Origin: Dicyema japonicum
Lineage: Eukaryota; Dicyemida; Rhombozoa; Dicyemidae
Direction of reading: 5' to 3'
DNA length: 64,000 bases
NCBI GenBank assembly: GCA_011109175.1
Contig: RDEW01000047.1
Span: 20,324 to 84,323, forward strand
The notes under the pieces were generated by a model. The model did no database searches, was not told the origin of the DNA, and was given only the letters and a program-made list of their open reading frames with translations. Shown here piece after piece: positions 20,816 to 31,620 of the stretch. Made by a program: the position numbers and the translations under genes. Every line of letters starts with the position of its first letter. Within the stretch, counting starts at the first letter, position 1.

Positions 20816-22600
20816 TTAGGTTGCTCCAAGCTCTTCTGTTCTTTGCTAGGTCCCTCAGTGTGTCCAAATCGTCACCAGATGCCAATGTTTTCTTCACGAC
20901 TTTCAGATCGTTTTGTAGAACGACCGGGAGGGTAGTTCTCGGTCTTCCACGAAAGCGTTTTAAATTGGAGGAGTAGTAATCTTCCATTGCGATGTTCGGA
21001 GGGGATATCGGGTCCAACCTTAGAACGTGTCCAAAAAGTCTCCAACGAGAGCTAATGATCTCGTGGCTTAATGGTTTACAGTCACACTTATTGTACAGTC
21101 CATTCCGCGAGATCTTGGATGGCCAGGACATTCCAGTTATGTTTCTTAGATGATACCTATGAAATGAGTCTAGCCTCTCCAATTCCTCTTTAGAAATGGC
21201 CCAGGTCCCAGAGTTTTATAGTAGAATTGGTTTGATGAAAGTGTTGTATAACATAATCCTTTTTTTATGTTATTTCCTTTCTGTTTTAGCCAAAAATTTT
21301 TAAGCCTTTGTAATGCCGAATTTGCCAATGTTTTTCTCCGTATGATGTCTTCGCTAAATAGTTGAACGTGTTGTATTAAATCTAAACAGTCGACCTCGCA
21401 AATTGCCATTTTGGTTTTTTTTAATTTTTAGTCAAAATTGAGAAATGGCCAATACAGTGATTTTTCTCGATTTGTGGGAATTTTCAATAAAACTTGAATT
21501 TTTAAGCGACTTGTGTATTTTGGTATATCCAGTTCTCATGGTTAAGTGAGACACATCATTTCCAAGCAACACATCAATTCATATTCGTCATTGTGGAACC
21601 CAACCACTAAGTAGGAAAGAACAAGATCTTTTTTAAAGCAGGCAAGACTCTAAAAGTTTCCTGTCTTAGGTGGATTCTATAACTCAGTGTGTCCAAAACG
21701 TCACCAGATGCCAATGTTTTCTTCACGGCTTTCAGATCGTTTTGTAGAACGACCGGGAGGGTAGTTCTCGGTCTTCCACGAAAGCGTTTTACATTGGAGG
21801 AGTAGTAATCTTCCATTGCGATGTTCGGAGGGGATATCGGGTCCAACCTTAGGACGTGTCCAAAAAGTCTCCAACGAGAGCTAATGATCTCGTGGCTTAA
21901 TGGTTTACAGTCACACGTATTGTACAGTCCATTCCGCGAGATCTTGGATGGCCAGGACATTCCAGTTATGTTTCTTAGATGATACCTGTGAAATGAGTCT
22001 AGCCTCTCCAATTCCTCTTTAGAAATGGCCCAGGTCCCAGAGTTGTATAGTAGAATTGGTTTGATGAAAGTGTCGTATAACATAATCCTTTTTTTATGTT
22101 ATATCCTTTAGAAATGGCCCAGGTCCCAGAGTTGTATAGTAGAATTGGTTTGATGAAAGTGTCGTATAACATAATCCTTTTTTTATGTTATATCCTTTCC
22201 GTTTTAGCCAAAAATTTTTAAGCCTTTGTAATGCCGCATTTGCCAATGTTTTTCTCCGTATGATGTCTTCGCTAAATAGTTGAATGTGTTGTATTAAATC
22301 TAAACAGTCGACCCTCGCAAATTGGCCATTTTGGTTTTTTTTAATTTTTAGTCAAAATTGAGAAATGGCCAATACAGTGATTTTTCTCGATTTGTGGAAA
22401 TTTTCAATAAAACTTGAATTTTTAAGCGACTTGTGTATTTTGGTATATCCAGTTCTCCTGGTTAAGTGAGACACATCATTTCCAAGCAACACATCAATTC
22501 ATGTTCGTCACTTTGGAATCCAACCACTAAGTAGGAAAGAACAAGATCTTTTTTTATGCAGGCAAGACTCTACGAGTTTCCTGACTTAGGTGGATTCTAT
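20816..22600 (-). mobile_element. LINE family 1, two adjacent partial copies
   Basis: Frames 21182-20799 and 22083-21607 both encode LERLDSFHRYHLRNITGMSW, RWRLFGHVLRLDPISPPNIA, RGRPRTTLPVVLQNDLK and LASGDxLDTL. The first goes on to LAKNRRAWSNLIDEYA. A further upstream frame (21409-21170) gives VDCLDLIQHVQLF and LANSALQRLKNFWL. The two copies are in the same orientation, about 0.85 kb apart, and very similar. A 100-bp stretch near 22080-22190 is doubled. Confidence 0.82.
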
Positions 22601-23153
22601 GAAGCTTCTTAAGAATTCAAAAAAACGAAAAACAGAAAGGGATCTTTCGATCAAGCAAGTAACGTTTGGGAATCGAACTTACAGCTATTCGCGACGCGCG
22701 CGTTAGCAAAAGTTTTAAGAAACTGGTAAATTTTAGATAAAAGTTGAACTTTTTTATAAAAAAAATTAACGCAGAAATTGACCGATAATTAGGAATTTTT
22801 TCTTTCATCAATAACTTCTATAGACCTGAATAACCCAATGCTAGTTGTATATAAATAGGAAATCGTCTGCGGATTTATCAAAAACGCAGATGCGATTTTA
22901 ACACCGCTTTAGTCTTGTTCCTTCCACTATCGACGAGATCTTAGAAAGATCTTTCAAATCAATTCATTAATACTGCACTTTACGAAGAACCNTCATCAAT
23001 AACTTCTATAGACCTGAATAACCCAATGCTAGTTGTATGTAAATAGGAAATCTTCTGCGGATTTATCAAAAACGCAGATGCGATTTTAACACCGCTTTAG
23101 TCTTTTTCCTTCCACTATCGACGAGATCTTAGAAAGATCTTTCAACCAATTCA
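22601..23153. repeat. shared duplication sequence with N-centred doublet
   Basis: Sequence before the N at 22992 (from TCATCAATAACTTCTATAGA) recurs after it. Otherwise this matches 8166-8600 of copy 1. It has no coding features. Confidence 0.6.
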
Positions 23154-23885
23154 TTAATACTGCACTTTACGAAGAACCATATTAGCTATCGCTATTCCTA
23201 GGCAGGACACACTCTTTATTTTTAAGCAATAATAATAATAATTTGGTAAGACATACTTTAAACCTGAAATGGTATAGTCTATGTTTACTTCGGACAAAAG
23301 TTTGGGGAAGAAGACTGTCACCTTAAAATTGGACAACGTTGAAATCCTCTTTAGCAAATGTCATATGATCCTGGTCATGACACTGGATACCCAGTTATGT
23401 TTGTCACCACACGTGGCAAACATTGTTCTGAAGTTCAAGAAGAAAATCAATGTATTGAAATATTTATCTGGAATATGGAAGACCGGTACCCACCCGGTCT
23501 TGATGAATATCTACAAGCAATACATTGAACCATGCTTCTCGTACGCGTGTCCTTCATGGGGACCTTCATTATCATGGACGAATACTAAGAAAATCGAGTA
23601 CGTACAAAAGAAGGTTTTCAGAGTAACGGAGCGGTGGACTTGTGTGAGACACGGAAACGGACCGACTACTCTGGAAGCCTCATAAAACTAAACTCTAGCA
23701 TGCGGGAAGGTGGCCCTGCAAATACAGTCAGCCGCTCAGTACGAGCTTGTGTGGTCACGAGGGAGGAGCACCGGGAAAGGATGAAGATTTTGATGAACGC
23801 ATCGGGATCACGTAATAGTTAATTTGGTTTTACCGTGGTCATGGGTGTTAAATAAAATAAATAAAAATAAATTCAAATAAGATTA
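23154..23885 (+). mobile_element. LINE family 2 (jockey/CR1-like) 3' end, copy 2
   Basis: Near-identical to 8601-9335, with the frame 23281-23685 carrying the post-RT blocks LCLSPHVANIVLKF, YLSGIWKTG, IYKQYIEPCFSYACPSWGP and IEYVQKKVFRVT. The second frame ends REEHRERMKILMNASG at 23822. The 3' tail is TTAAATAAAATAAATAAA. It reached this site as part of the segmental duplication, not by a new insertion. Confidence 0.8.
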
Positions 23886-24907
23886 TAGATGCCAAAAATG
23901 AAAATTGCTACGAAAAAAGCTATTGCGCAATTTGTTAATAACAACAAACTTTCTGAACTGATAATACCAGTTCGTATCAAATCATTATTGGACTTTCAGA
24001 ACCACAATTCACACATCACTGATCGTATATTTAGTCTTTAATGGGGTCCCGAACGAATTAAGCATTTCTCCTGGCTTTTACTGTGACCAAAACCATGACA
24101 GTGATAGCATTGTACCTTAGGCTTTCTATACCATTCTACGTTAACTATAGAGAAACATATATTTAGCCCCAATCCGACAATAGATTAAGCTTCTCTATTA
24201 GACAATACCACCAAAGTTTCCCAATATGAAATCTTTCAAGTTCCCTTCCTTCANGGACTTTCAGAACCACAATTCACACATCACTGATCGTATATTTAGT
24301 CTTTAATGGGGTCCCGAACGAATTAAGCATTTCTCCTGGATTTTACTGTGACCAAAACCATGACAGTGATAGCATTGTACCTTAGGCTTTCTATACCATT
24401 CTACGTTAACTATAGAGAAACATATATTTAGCCCCAATCCGACAATACATTAAGCTTCTCTATTAGACAATACCACCAAAGTTTCCCAATATGAAATCTT
24501 TCAAGTTCCCTTCCTTCAACCCATAAAGAAACGTTCCTCAAGACCATCGCAACAGGAGCAAGATTCTTCAGAATAAAATGACCTCCATCTCCAAAACGTA
24601 GAGAGTTTATAGGAACAGGATTTGTAGAACAGATAATAATAGATTTAGAAGCAATGATAGTTTTCATAGTATTACATATTGTGCTACTATTATGCATTAG
24701 ATCATCTGTGGCCAACCTTTTTTGCTCTCGAGGTACTTTTTATATAGCGATTTGTCTGGCGATCGACTATACATTTTTTGTATTTTAATAACAATTTTTT
24801 AAATATTAGATTTTATTTACCAAAAATGTGAACAAGAAACAAACGCTTCAAAAACGGAGAGAATTTTTATTTTATAATAAAAATTCAATGCTATTTTGTC
24901 ATTGTAA
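23886..24907. other. duplicated debris with N-centred doublet
   Basis: About 260 bp before the N at 24254 (from GGACTTTCAGAACC) are repeated after it. A minus frame 24715-24428 is open (94 codons, with NSLRFGDGGHFILKNLAPVA) but unrecognised and broken in the other copy. Confidence 0.45.
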
Positions 24908-25215
24908 ATCTCCTGCCGAGTGGTTAGGTGTCGGGCTAAAAGTGGCTTAAATCACAGGTTCGATTATCGCTGATGTTTACCTGGTCGAAGGTTCTACGAT
25001 GCTAAAATGACTTGACGAGTGACGCCGTCATCAGTGGAGATTCACTGCGGAACTGTATTGTCTAAAAGGACACACACCCAAAAAAAAGAAAACAAAAAGT
25101 GAAGAGTATTCCTTGGTTCTCTCTCTACGATTAGTTATAATAATTGTTCTTTGCTTAAAATAAAGTGTGTGTTGTGCCAATGGGGGCCCATAACTGATAT
25201 GGGTTCTCGGAAAGT
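24908..25215 (+). repeat. SINE family A, copy shared by both duplications
   Basis: Orthologous to 10097-10412, including the TCTCCTGC target duplication (left copy near 24909, right copy near 25229). An 8-bp deletion in the head (CGAGTGGTTAGG instead of CGAGTGGCACAGTGGTTAGG) damages the A box relative to its partner. Confidence 0.85.
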
Positions 25216-26240
25216 GCGAACATTAATTCTCCTGCAATTATTTCGAATTCTGGTTCATATGAGGTGAAATTTGCTGGCTCTATTTGTTCCTTTCCTGAAT
25301 GGGTGACACCTTTTCGGGTGAGCCACATCACGTCAACCACACGTCTAGAGACTAAGCTCCACAAAATCAATTCAATATACCGGAAAACTATATTTATAAA
25401 GGTTCTCATTCTGGATCAATGGTTAATTCTTTACTCGCAAAAGCTACGACCCGTAGTCGCGTAACCAAATTCCTTCGGATCTGGAAGGAGGAAGGAAACC
25501 CGCTTAGCTTGTCCTTTTCCAATGCAAAAGAAAGTCGATTGGTTTTTATAGTTCTCCTCCACAATCGGATTCCTCTGCAGGGATGAGATAAAGCTCTTTC
25601 ACACAGTAGTGGGAACACGGGGTTCTAAAAAAATAAAGATATCTTTGTAAAACTTCAAAAGTCTCTTCGACTATGGGTTTTATTTTAAGAAGTTTGTTTG
25701 TGCACCGATGGTCCTCCGAAATTGGAAAAAATTTATCCACTTTAATAAAAGTTGGAACTACAAAAATAGCTGAGCCCGACATATCATAAATTGTATCCAA
25801 AAAGATGTCAATACTCTGGAAGTAGCCAAAATTAGAATTAAGTTTCTCTTAGTTATTTTGTTTTTCATTATAATATATAAGTTTTTTCTTTAAAAAATTA
25901 ATATATCAGAACTAAGAAAATACACATAGTTTCGCGATATCAATCGTATCGTTAAAACTCAATCGATTGCGATCGACCAAGAAACCCCACGCGATCGACC
26001 GGTTGTATAATATATAAGTTTTTTCTTTAAAAAATTAATATATCAGAACTAAGAAAATACACATAGTTTCGCGATATCAATCGTATCGTTAAAACTCAAT
26101 CGATTGCGATCGACCAAGAAACCCCACGCGATCGACCGGTTGGCCTCCCCTGTTCTAAGTGTAGTTGTTCAAAGCGAAAGCGTCTATACACGTTACATAC
26201 AAGTTTCCCAGTCACGAACAGAAATATGGTCAATCCATCT
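25216..26240 (-). other. unclassified coding debris plus doublet
   Basis: Minus-strand frames 25800-25546, 25618-25406 and 25409-25155 overlap and look like one decayed coding region of unknown type (contains FFRTPCSHYCVKELYLIPAE and RKGVTHSGKEQIEPANF). At about 25866-26140 a unit of about 137 bp is present twice. Confidence 0.35.
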
Positions 26241-26590
26241 GATCATTTTTCATCACGTCTACAAATTAGACTACATTGGATAACCAGCCCTTTCCAAAAA
26301 CAGTCTAATGACTTCAGTTAAAGCTTTATTCCTGGGGACCCTGCCGGCTCTTTCCTTGGAAGCGATAGGAAAAGTCCAAAACTATCAATGCTCACCACAT
26401 CCAAATCTTTAGTCCAAGGCGAATTGAGTCTTCGTCCAGAAAAGTTCCCAATACTCCACATGAGATGGTATTGAGCAAAACACCAGGTTTCCACGGCGAA
26501 GCTTAAACTAGACAAGAGTCTACTTTTAATCCATTCGAAAATCCGACAGATGATGGTTATGTCAAAATCGGCCAGCCATGCCATCAATTG
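26241..26590 (-). mobile_element. Ty3/gypsy-like integrase relic, copy 2
   Basis: Same as 11838-12200: RLNSPWTKDLDVVSIDSFG followed by remnants of PxASKG, preceded by AVETWCFAQYHLMWSIGNF. It is frameshifted after SIDSFG relative to copy 1, which keeps SFGPFPIASKG. Confidence 0.55.
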
Positions 26591-27638
26591 TCCTTGATAA
26601 CAGTCTATTAATGAACAAAAATCTTTGTTTTATAACAAGAAGTATCAAGAAAAGTCTAAAATCTAAAGAATAAGGTAAATTTTATACCAAAAGTCCTAAA
26701 ATCGACGTCAAATGCTGTATTTGTATCTCAGTAAATGATTCAGCCTAATTCTGACTCCTAGGATACCTTAGCCTGTAATATTGACCTTTCCACGCTTTCT
26801 ACAGGTCACAGTGCCAAATAACCTTTCATAAACGTCTCCACTAAGTAGCCAAGAAGAATTTTAGCATCATTTGTAACTACAAATTCATAAATCGATTTAC
26901 TCTTAGAATTCTGTGGTCCTAGAACTTCCTTTAGTTTTTCGTCTAGGAATTTCTAAGTTTACCACTTAGCCATACAAGAAGGTTCGTCTCCAAATTTGAT
27001 TTGTTCATGTGATAGAGAAAAACAGAAAATTAAATTATTAAAAATATTAATGGTAAATATATATTTTTATCATTTAAATTTTCGTATCCCCGGAAAAATT
27101 TCCACGTTATCTTCCTCATTGGATATCAACAAAAGCCGTCAGAAGCCTTGATGTAAATAAGCTTCTGTAGCGTTTTCAACCTACTGTTAACGAAAGCGAA
27201 GCTTCTGCGTGAAGTTCGCGTCGACTTGGCGCGCCTAAGTTGTGGTCATTATTTTAATTTATATTCAAATCTTTACAGGATTGGATAATCGTTCTCTCCA
27301 CTATACCCATCGTGCTTTCTTGACGACCAGAAGACGGGTCAACTTTTCTTTTGTCGGGATCCACCTTCTAGTTCTCTACAGAACCGAATATATTTGTCGG
27401 ATCTCAAGGAGCTTCCGATTTTGCCAGCAAAGTTTTTGTTAGTCTCCGGTTTTTTCACTTGAAAGGACCGGGGTTAAATAAATAAATTCCCCGTTATCTT
27501 TTGGATAGATTCCATGAAAATTGAAGATACTTCTAAAATTACGGAACGATGAACTTCTGGAAAATCTGAGTCTTCAATGCATCTAGAATCCTTAATACAA
27601 GAACCAAAGAACTGCCGTTGCGACTACAAGGAACCAGC
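26591..27638. other. duplicated non-coding sequence
   Basis: Matches 12201-13305 without the 47-bp hairpin insertion, whose empty site is ATTGGATATCAAC near 27119. It includes the short repeat ending ACCGGGGTTAAATAAATAAA at about 27215-27490. Confidence 0.5.
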
Positions 27639-28149
27639 TACACGCCCGATGTATACTTGCGCTGCCTCAAAGAAGGAGCATGCTGAAGTCTTTTTTAGAG
27701 TTTGTGGGATCACGTGATTTGTTAGTTTTGTGTTACCGTGGACTTTGGGAATTTTTTTATTTCATTTTCCACCGACAGGAGAAAGAGAATGAGTTAAATC
27801 AACATTTATGGGGAAATTATTACCCAAACAGTGACATCCAAGAATTTTGGGAGTAACTTGAACCCTTGTCTCCGGAAACTAGACATTATAAAGAAATTTT
27901 AATATCTGGGATTTAGCCTTTACAAAAATATATTTTCACTTAAATTCCGACAGTGGAGTATGTCTCTGCCTCATGAGCATATAGAATTTCTGTCTCAAAT
28001 TATAATATCATGTACTCCCAAAGAAGAAAACTGGTCAGTCTAACAAACTTCTTTATTCAACTCTTCTCTTTTTCTTATCTAAAAATGCAATCATTTTTCC
28101 TCACTCTCAGCGGCGTCGAGTCAACGGTACTGATTTTCGTCAATAGATT
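27639..28149 (+). mobile_element. LINE 3' end scrap, then unassigned frames
   Basis: 27690-27770 resembles the LINE family 2 terminus (GGGATCACGTGATTTG and GTTACCGTGGACTTTGGG against GGGATCACGTAATAG and TTACCGTGGTCATGGG). The following 350 bp contain short frames (for example LNQHLWGNYYPNSDIQEFW) that could be an exon, but no flanking exon or family could be established. Confidence 0.4.
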
Positions 28150-28455
28150 AAGTATCTCATATCGTTAAAGTAAACAACTAATTAAGTGTATCCAGTTTCC
28201 ATTTCTACAGAAACAGAGTTTATCCGGGATCAGCATAAAAGGTAAGACGTCCATTACATGCAATTGTGGAAACACTTCCAGTGGAGTGGGGGAAATCAAA
28301 TGATTTTCATTCGTGCCGGCCAGACACTGGGCGTCACCTAGACAGGTGGATCACATGATGCCACTCTAATAGGAATAAAGAAGAGGAAGAGACAAGCTAG
28401 CAGATAACTTCAACCAATTAACCACGCAGCACCACATGCCGTCACGCGGTATTCG
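28150..28455 (-). repeat. SINE family B, inverted, 3' tail missing
   Basis: The minus strand shows the head (GCGTGGTTAATTGGTTGAAG), TTCCTATTAGAGTGGCATCA, GTGATCCACCTGTCTAGGTG, CCGGCACGAATGAAAATCAT, CCACTCCACTGGAAGTG and AACTCTGTTTCTGTAGAAAT. It ends at TTAGTTGTTTACTTTAAC without the GGGGTTAATAA terminus. Confidence 0.8.
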
Positions 28456-28468
28456 AAAAATCTTATTA

Positions 28469-29070
28469 CACTCAATCCCATAAATGTTGACCCAATTCCC
28501 ATAAATGTTGACCCAATTCTCATAAATAATGACCCAATTCCCATAAATGATGACCCACTTCCCATAAATGATGTCCAAGTTATATATTATTTCTTGTGAT
28601 GCAGGCCTCCTTTAAATCTCTTGAAATTCGAGACTTAAAAAAATTCACTGAAAGTTTTTTTTGAAGACCAACTTGTGTCAGCGAATTGTCATTTCCAATA
28701 ATAGATCTCATTTCAACACTCAACATTTCTTTATCTTTCTTTTTTCGGCCTACTGTCTTGTAAAGATCACCGAAAGTAGGATCCTCGAGTTCACAGCTTT
28801 CGATCTTTTGTATACACCTGTTCAAACTCTTTTTACTGATCGAGGTGATCTCAATCAACTCTTTCTTTGTTTTATCTTTGTAAAGTCTTTTAATTTGATT
28901 AAATAGACTTTCGTTCATAAAAACCTTACGACTTCTCATATCTGTATTAGTTGATACCATATTAGGAAAAATTAAAATATAGATTTACTCGTGTATTATA
29001 ACTTGGACATCATTTACGGGAATTGAGTTAACATTTATGGGAATTGGGTCATCATTTATGGGATTGAGTG
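28469..29070 (-). mobile_element. 602-bp TIR element carrying a transposase HTH domain
   Basis: Both ends begin CACTCAATCCCATAAATG on their own strand and contain 3-5 tandem units built on CCCATAAATGNTGACCCAATT. TA flanks both ends (28467-28468, 29071-29072), the signature target duplication of the Tc1/mariner/pogo superfamily. The minus frame 28960-28580 codes 126 residues of helix-turn-helix type. KTKKELIEITSISKKSLNRC is a first HTH and NDNSLTQVGLQKKLSVNFFK then SRISRDLKEACITR a second. That is the paired N-terminal domain of such transposases. The catalytic DDE domain is absent, so it is a non-autonomous element that kept an intact DNA-binding ORF. Confidence 0.8.
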
Positions 29071-29204
29071 TATATGATATTATGATTTGGAACCCATGAA
29101 AGAAAAAAAAGCTATTTAAAAATAAATCGAATTTTAACTTTAAATAAAAATAATTTGATTTAATGGAATAAAAATATTATCATAGAATTCGACATGATTA
29201 AGCC

Positions 29205-29320
29205 AGGTATCGGGCAAAAGTGACTTAGGTTACGGGTTCGATTCTTGCTGCTGTTCACCTGGTGGAAGGTTCCACGCATCTACGATGCTAAACAGGCTTG
29301 ACGAGTAACTCCGTCATCAA
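29205..29320 (+). repeat. SINE family A, 5' half only
   Basis: AGGTATCGGGCAAAAGTGAC, B box GGGTTCGATTCTTG, GTTCACCTGGTGGAAGGTTC, CACGCATCTACGATGC and the GACGAGTAACTCCGTCATC core are present, and the sequence then ends abruptly. The 3' part is replaced by the hairpin at 29319-29354. Confidence 0.8.
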
Positions 29321-29354
29321 AAAACCCACCAGTTTGAAAACAGGTGGGTTTTTT
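29319..29354. repeat. perfect 12-bp inverted repeat (AAAAAACCCACC hairpin)
   Basis: AAAAAACCCACC at 29319-29330 pairs with GGTGGGTTTTTT at 29343-29354 across a 12-nt spacer, in which GTTT and AAAC can pair further. It sits exactly where the SINE at 29205 is broken off. Confidence 0.75.
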
Positions 29355-29399
29355 CTTCAAATTTGGTGTATTTGAGGCCTCTAGCTTTGAATGGAAAAA

Positions 29400-29700
29400 A
29401 CGACTTATTCTTGGCCACACAGACAGATGAAGCTAAAGCCATTATTTTTGATTGCGGCGTGGTCAAGCATTGGGGGGAAAGATCGGGGGTAGATTCGTTA
29501 GATGTGCTAGTTTGTCAATTAGGGAATTGATCTTGAGTGAATTTGATATCGAAGCTCCATATGCCCATGAGGCACAAGCGTACTCAATCGTCGATTTTAG
29601 GAGTCGATTGAACACGATGAGGGGATGGATTAGAGGTTTTGGACTACCGGCAAACCCCCAGACATATTATTTTAAACAAGGTCACTAGACGCGCTTCGGA
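29400..29700 (+). mobile_element. Ty3/gypsy-like integrase scrap
   Basis: In one frame TDEAKAIIFDCGVVKHWGER is followed by a SGVDSLDVLVCQLGN segment and, after a frame change, KLHMPMRHK. This has the cadence of the integrase core between the first and second catalytic acids of LTR elements. Stops are frequent and the catalytic residues cannot be confirmed. Confidence 0.35.
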
Positions 29701-30210
29701 CGCCACTGGGTTTTTTCTTTACTCGAAATCGTTGATTTGTATAGATGCGATAAAAACAAATAGATGAAATTTTGAAACTTATGGTTTGTAGTGTCACGTT
29801 TACGGACATTTTCGCTTTAACCAACTTCCCTCACATTGCTACAAATACCTCATTGACCACTTCGAAGTTCGAAACATTGAAATGTATACCTCTCCATTGA
29901 TGTGACATCTTTTCTCTCGCTTGTGAAACCTCCAGATCCCTCAGTCATTCGTCTTTCGTTTTCTTCGAAATACACGGAATTCATATTCAAAGACTCGTCC
30001 AACGCTTTTTTCGAAAGGCCTGTTGGTTATTTGAACTTATTCCCTAGCAGTCCATAAGGGAATAACCACGTGGTCAGGGCTGCGACCACTAACTCTGATT
30101 TTTTATTCATATTTTTTGAATCGATTTATTATTACATTTATTATGATGTAACGATTGATAGATTATTGATTATTAGTTTATAAATATAATTTTCAGCCGC
30201 GTTGAGGACA
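29701..30210. other. Smad upstream region
   Basis: 500 bp without a recognisable exon. In particular I find no MH1 domain. A block around 30025-30090 (GTTGGTTATTTGAAC and AGGGAATAACCACGTGGTC) resembles one at about 32000-32080 and may be another short repeat family. TTTTCAG at 30192-30196 could be an acceptor for an upstream 5' exon. Confidence 0.4.
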
Positions 30211-31203
30211 ATGGAAAACTCTGGTGTTTTGCTTAGTAAATTTATTTTTAGATTTTGAAAATCTTGCAAAGAAGGAGAAACGGACGTCAGTTAATTTTAC
30301 ATATAGACCTATTAATGCAATGAGTAAGTGGAGTAGACGAAGTCTTGAATATTTTAAAAATCCTCTTTCCCAACTTTTATATGACAGCTATTTATATTTG
30401 CTGGATTCTTGTATATATTCAGATTTATCGTAGTTGCCGGTAGATGGTGTAGATGCACGTGCTTTGAGTACAATAGATCATATATTGAAAGTTTCTTTGC
30501 CGACGGAAGCACCAGTTTCGTTGTGGGCGACCATTCTATCAATGATAGTCCAAAAATATTTTCTTTAAGAGACGTCCATATTTCAGACCGGAATCTCTAT
30601 ACCACAAAATCTTTGTAATTTTGGTTTTTGACTAAGAAAAACGATTGGTTGTGGTTTCCAAGTTAAAATGAACTCGCCTGGTTCTTACAGCATCAAGTGT
30701 TTGTCAGAATCACCAATGTATGTTATGGGACCTCATGCAGAAGAACCAAATCTTGTCATGAAAGTCTTCCCCGGACAAGAAGTCGAGGTCAGACAGTTTT
30801 ATAATCGATAGGTCTTCAACATCAAAAAAATGTTTAACTCCGTCCTGATCGATAACCTCGTGAATCCAAGTGATTATTATTACTCATTGTAGTAATCTGT
30901 CTGAGTCAATTGAGATCGACTCAATTGAACGCGATTTCTGTTTATGTGAGTTTTGACAATTGTTGGGGCCGTGGGTCTTTTATGAAGTTTATTCATCGCT
31001 CCCCCTGTTGGATAATGGTTACATATGGGTTATTTCAGGTTGACTTTAACATTGCTTATAAACTCCTACAAATTTTTGCAAATGGTTTTTATAAACATGA
31101 CACTGATAATATCCTTCCAGAAGTACCAAATCCTTACAAGTTTAAAAATTTTCGAAAATCTCCAGCCCGACCCGTCGCGGAGGATTATCTTGAAAATCAT
31201 TAA
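30211..31203 (+). CDS. Smad-family protein consisting of an MH2 domain
   Basis: Six exons: 30211-30223, 30252-30410, 30434-30614, 30637-30787, 30812-30888, 30915-31203. Introns are 28, 23, 22, 24 and 26 nt, all GT-AG. The joined frame is exactly 290 codons. After a basic linker of about 55 residues comes the MH2 start GRWCRCTCFEYN (compare the Smad WC....YFE), STSFVVGDHS, then IGCGFQVK, GSYSIKCLSESPMYVMGP, VFPGQEVEVFNIKKMF, STQLNAISVYVSFDNCWGRG and HRSPCWIMVTYGLFQ (Smad SF.KGWG and PCWIE). The C-terminus extends about 45 residues beyond the usual end and lacks the SSxS phospho-motif of receptor Smads. No MH1 DNA-binding domain precedes it. Smads carry TGF-beta-type signals. Without MH1 and SSxS this one could be an inhibitory or co-Smad, which is inference. 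The start in exon 1 is the only ATG that splices in frame. Confidence 0.82.
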
Positions 31204-31369
31204 GTCGTTAATTGCTTTATGTTTTCTCATTTTTCTATTATAATCTTTTTTGAGTATTTTTCAAATAAATTTTTGGAGTCTTCTAGGTTATAATGAATTC
31301 ATCAGAGTAATTTTATGGACGGGTGGGGCTGTGCAACGAGTAACAGACAAGAGGTCTGATGGCCCCTAC
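31204..31369. other. Smad 3' flank
   Basis: AT-rich, with a possible polyadenylation hexamer (AAATAAATTT) near 31262. Confidence 0.3.
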
Positions 31370-31620
31370 TTAGAATCCCGCTACTGTACATTTTGGTTGA
31401 AGGTTCCACGAATCTACGATCCTTTGACTTTAAGTGACGCCGTCATCAGTGAACATTTCACTCTGACCCGGATCGTTTATTAAGGATATACGCCCAACAA
31501 AAAGGAAAAAAAGTGAAAAGCATTCTATGGTTCTCCTTCCACAATTAGCTATCATAACTGTTCTTTACTTAAATAATGTTTCTTGTCTGATCGGAGCTAT
31601 AGATAATATGACTCTGCCTA
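31370..31620 (+). repeat. SINE family A, old copy lacking the head
   Basis: GGTTGAAGGTTCCACGAATC, GTGACGCCGTCATCAGTG, an A-rich middle with AAGCATTCTATGGTTCTCC and GTTCTTTACTTAAATAATG are recognisable but diverged. The 3' end block is degraded (ATATGACTCTGCCTAAAAG). Confidence 0.7.

Larger units (their letters stand above)
20813..27638. repeat. segmental duplication, copy 2
   Basis: Partner of 6975-13305. It differs by a second LINE family 1 piece (about 21683-22130) and a 100-bp doublet near 22080-22190. It also carries N-centred doublets at 22992 and 24254 and a doublet of about 137 bp at about 25866-26140. It lacks the SINE (7852), the 423-bp stretch (11242) and the hairpin (12739). Beyond 27638 the two copies diverge abruptly. 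Confidence 0.85.

Noticed and set aside
28475-28570. CRISPR-like or satellite array of near-identical units
   Set aside because: The units are contiguous without spacers and recur inverted at the other end of the element, so they are subterminal repeats of a TIR transposon. Nothing else here is prokaryotic.
29319-29354. Rho-independent terminator
   Set aside because: A GC stem with a T run looks like one, but the window is eukaryotic and the stem sits at a SINE break point, with no gene ending there.
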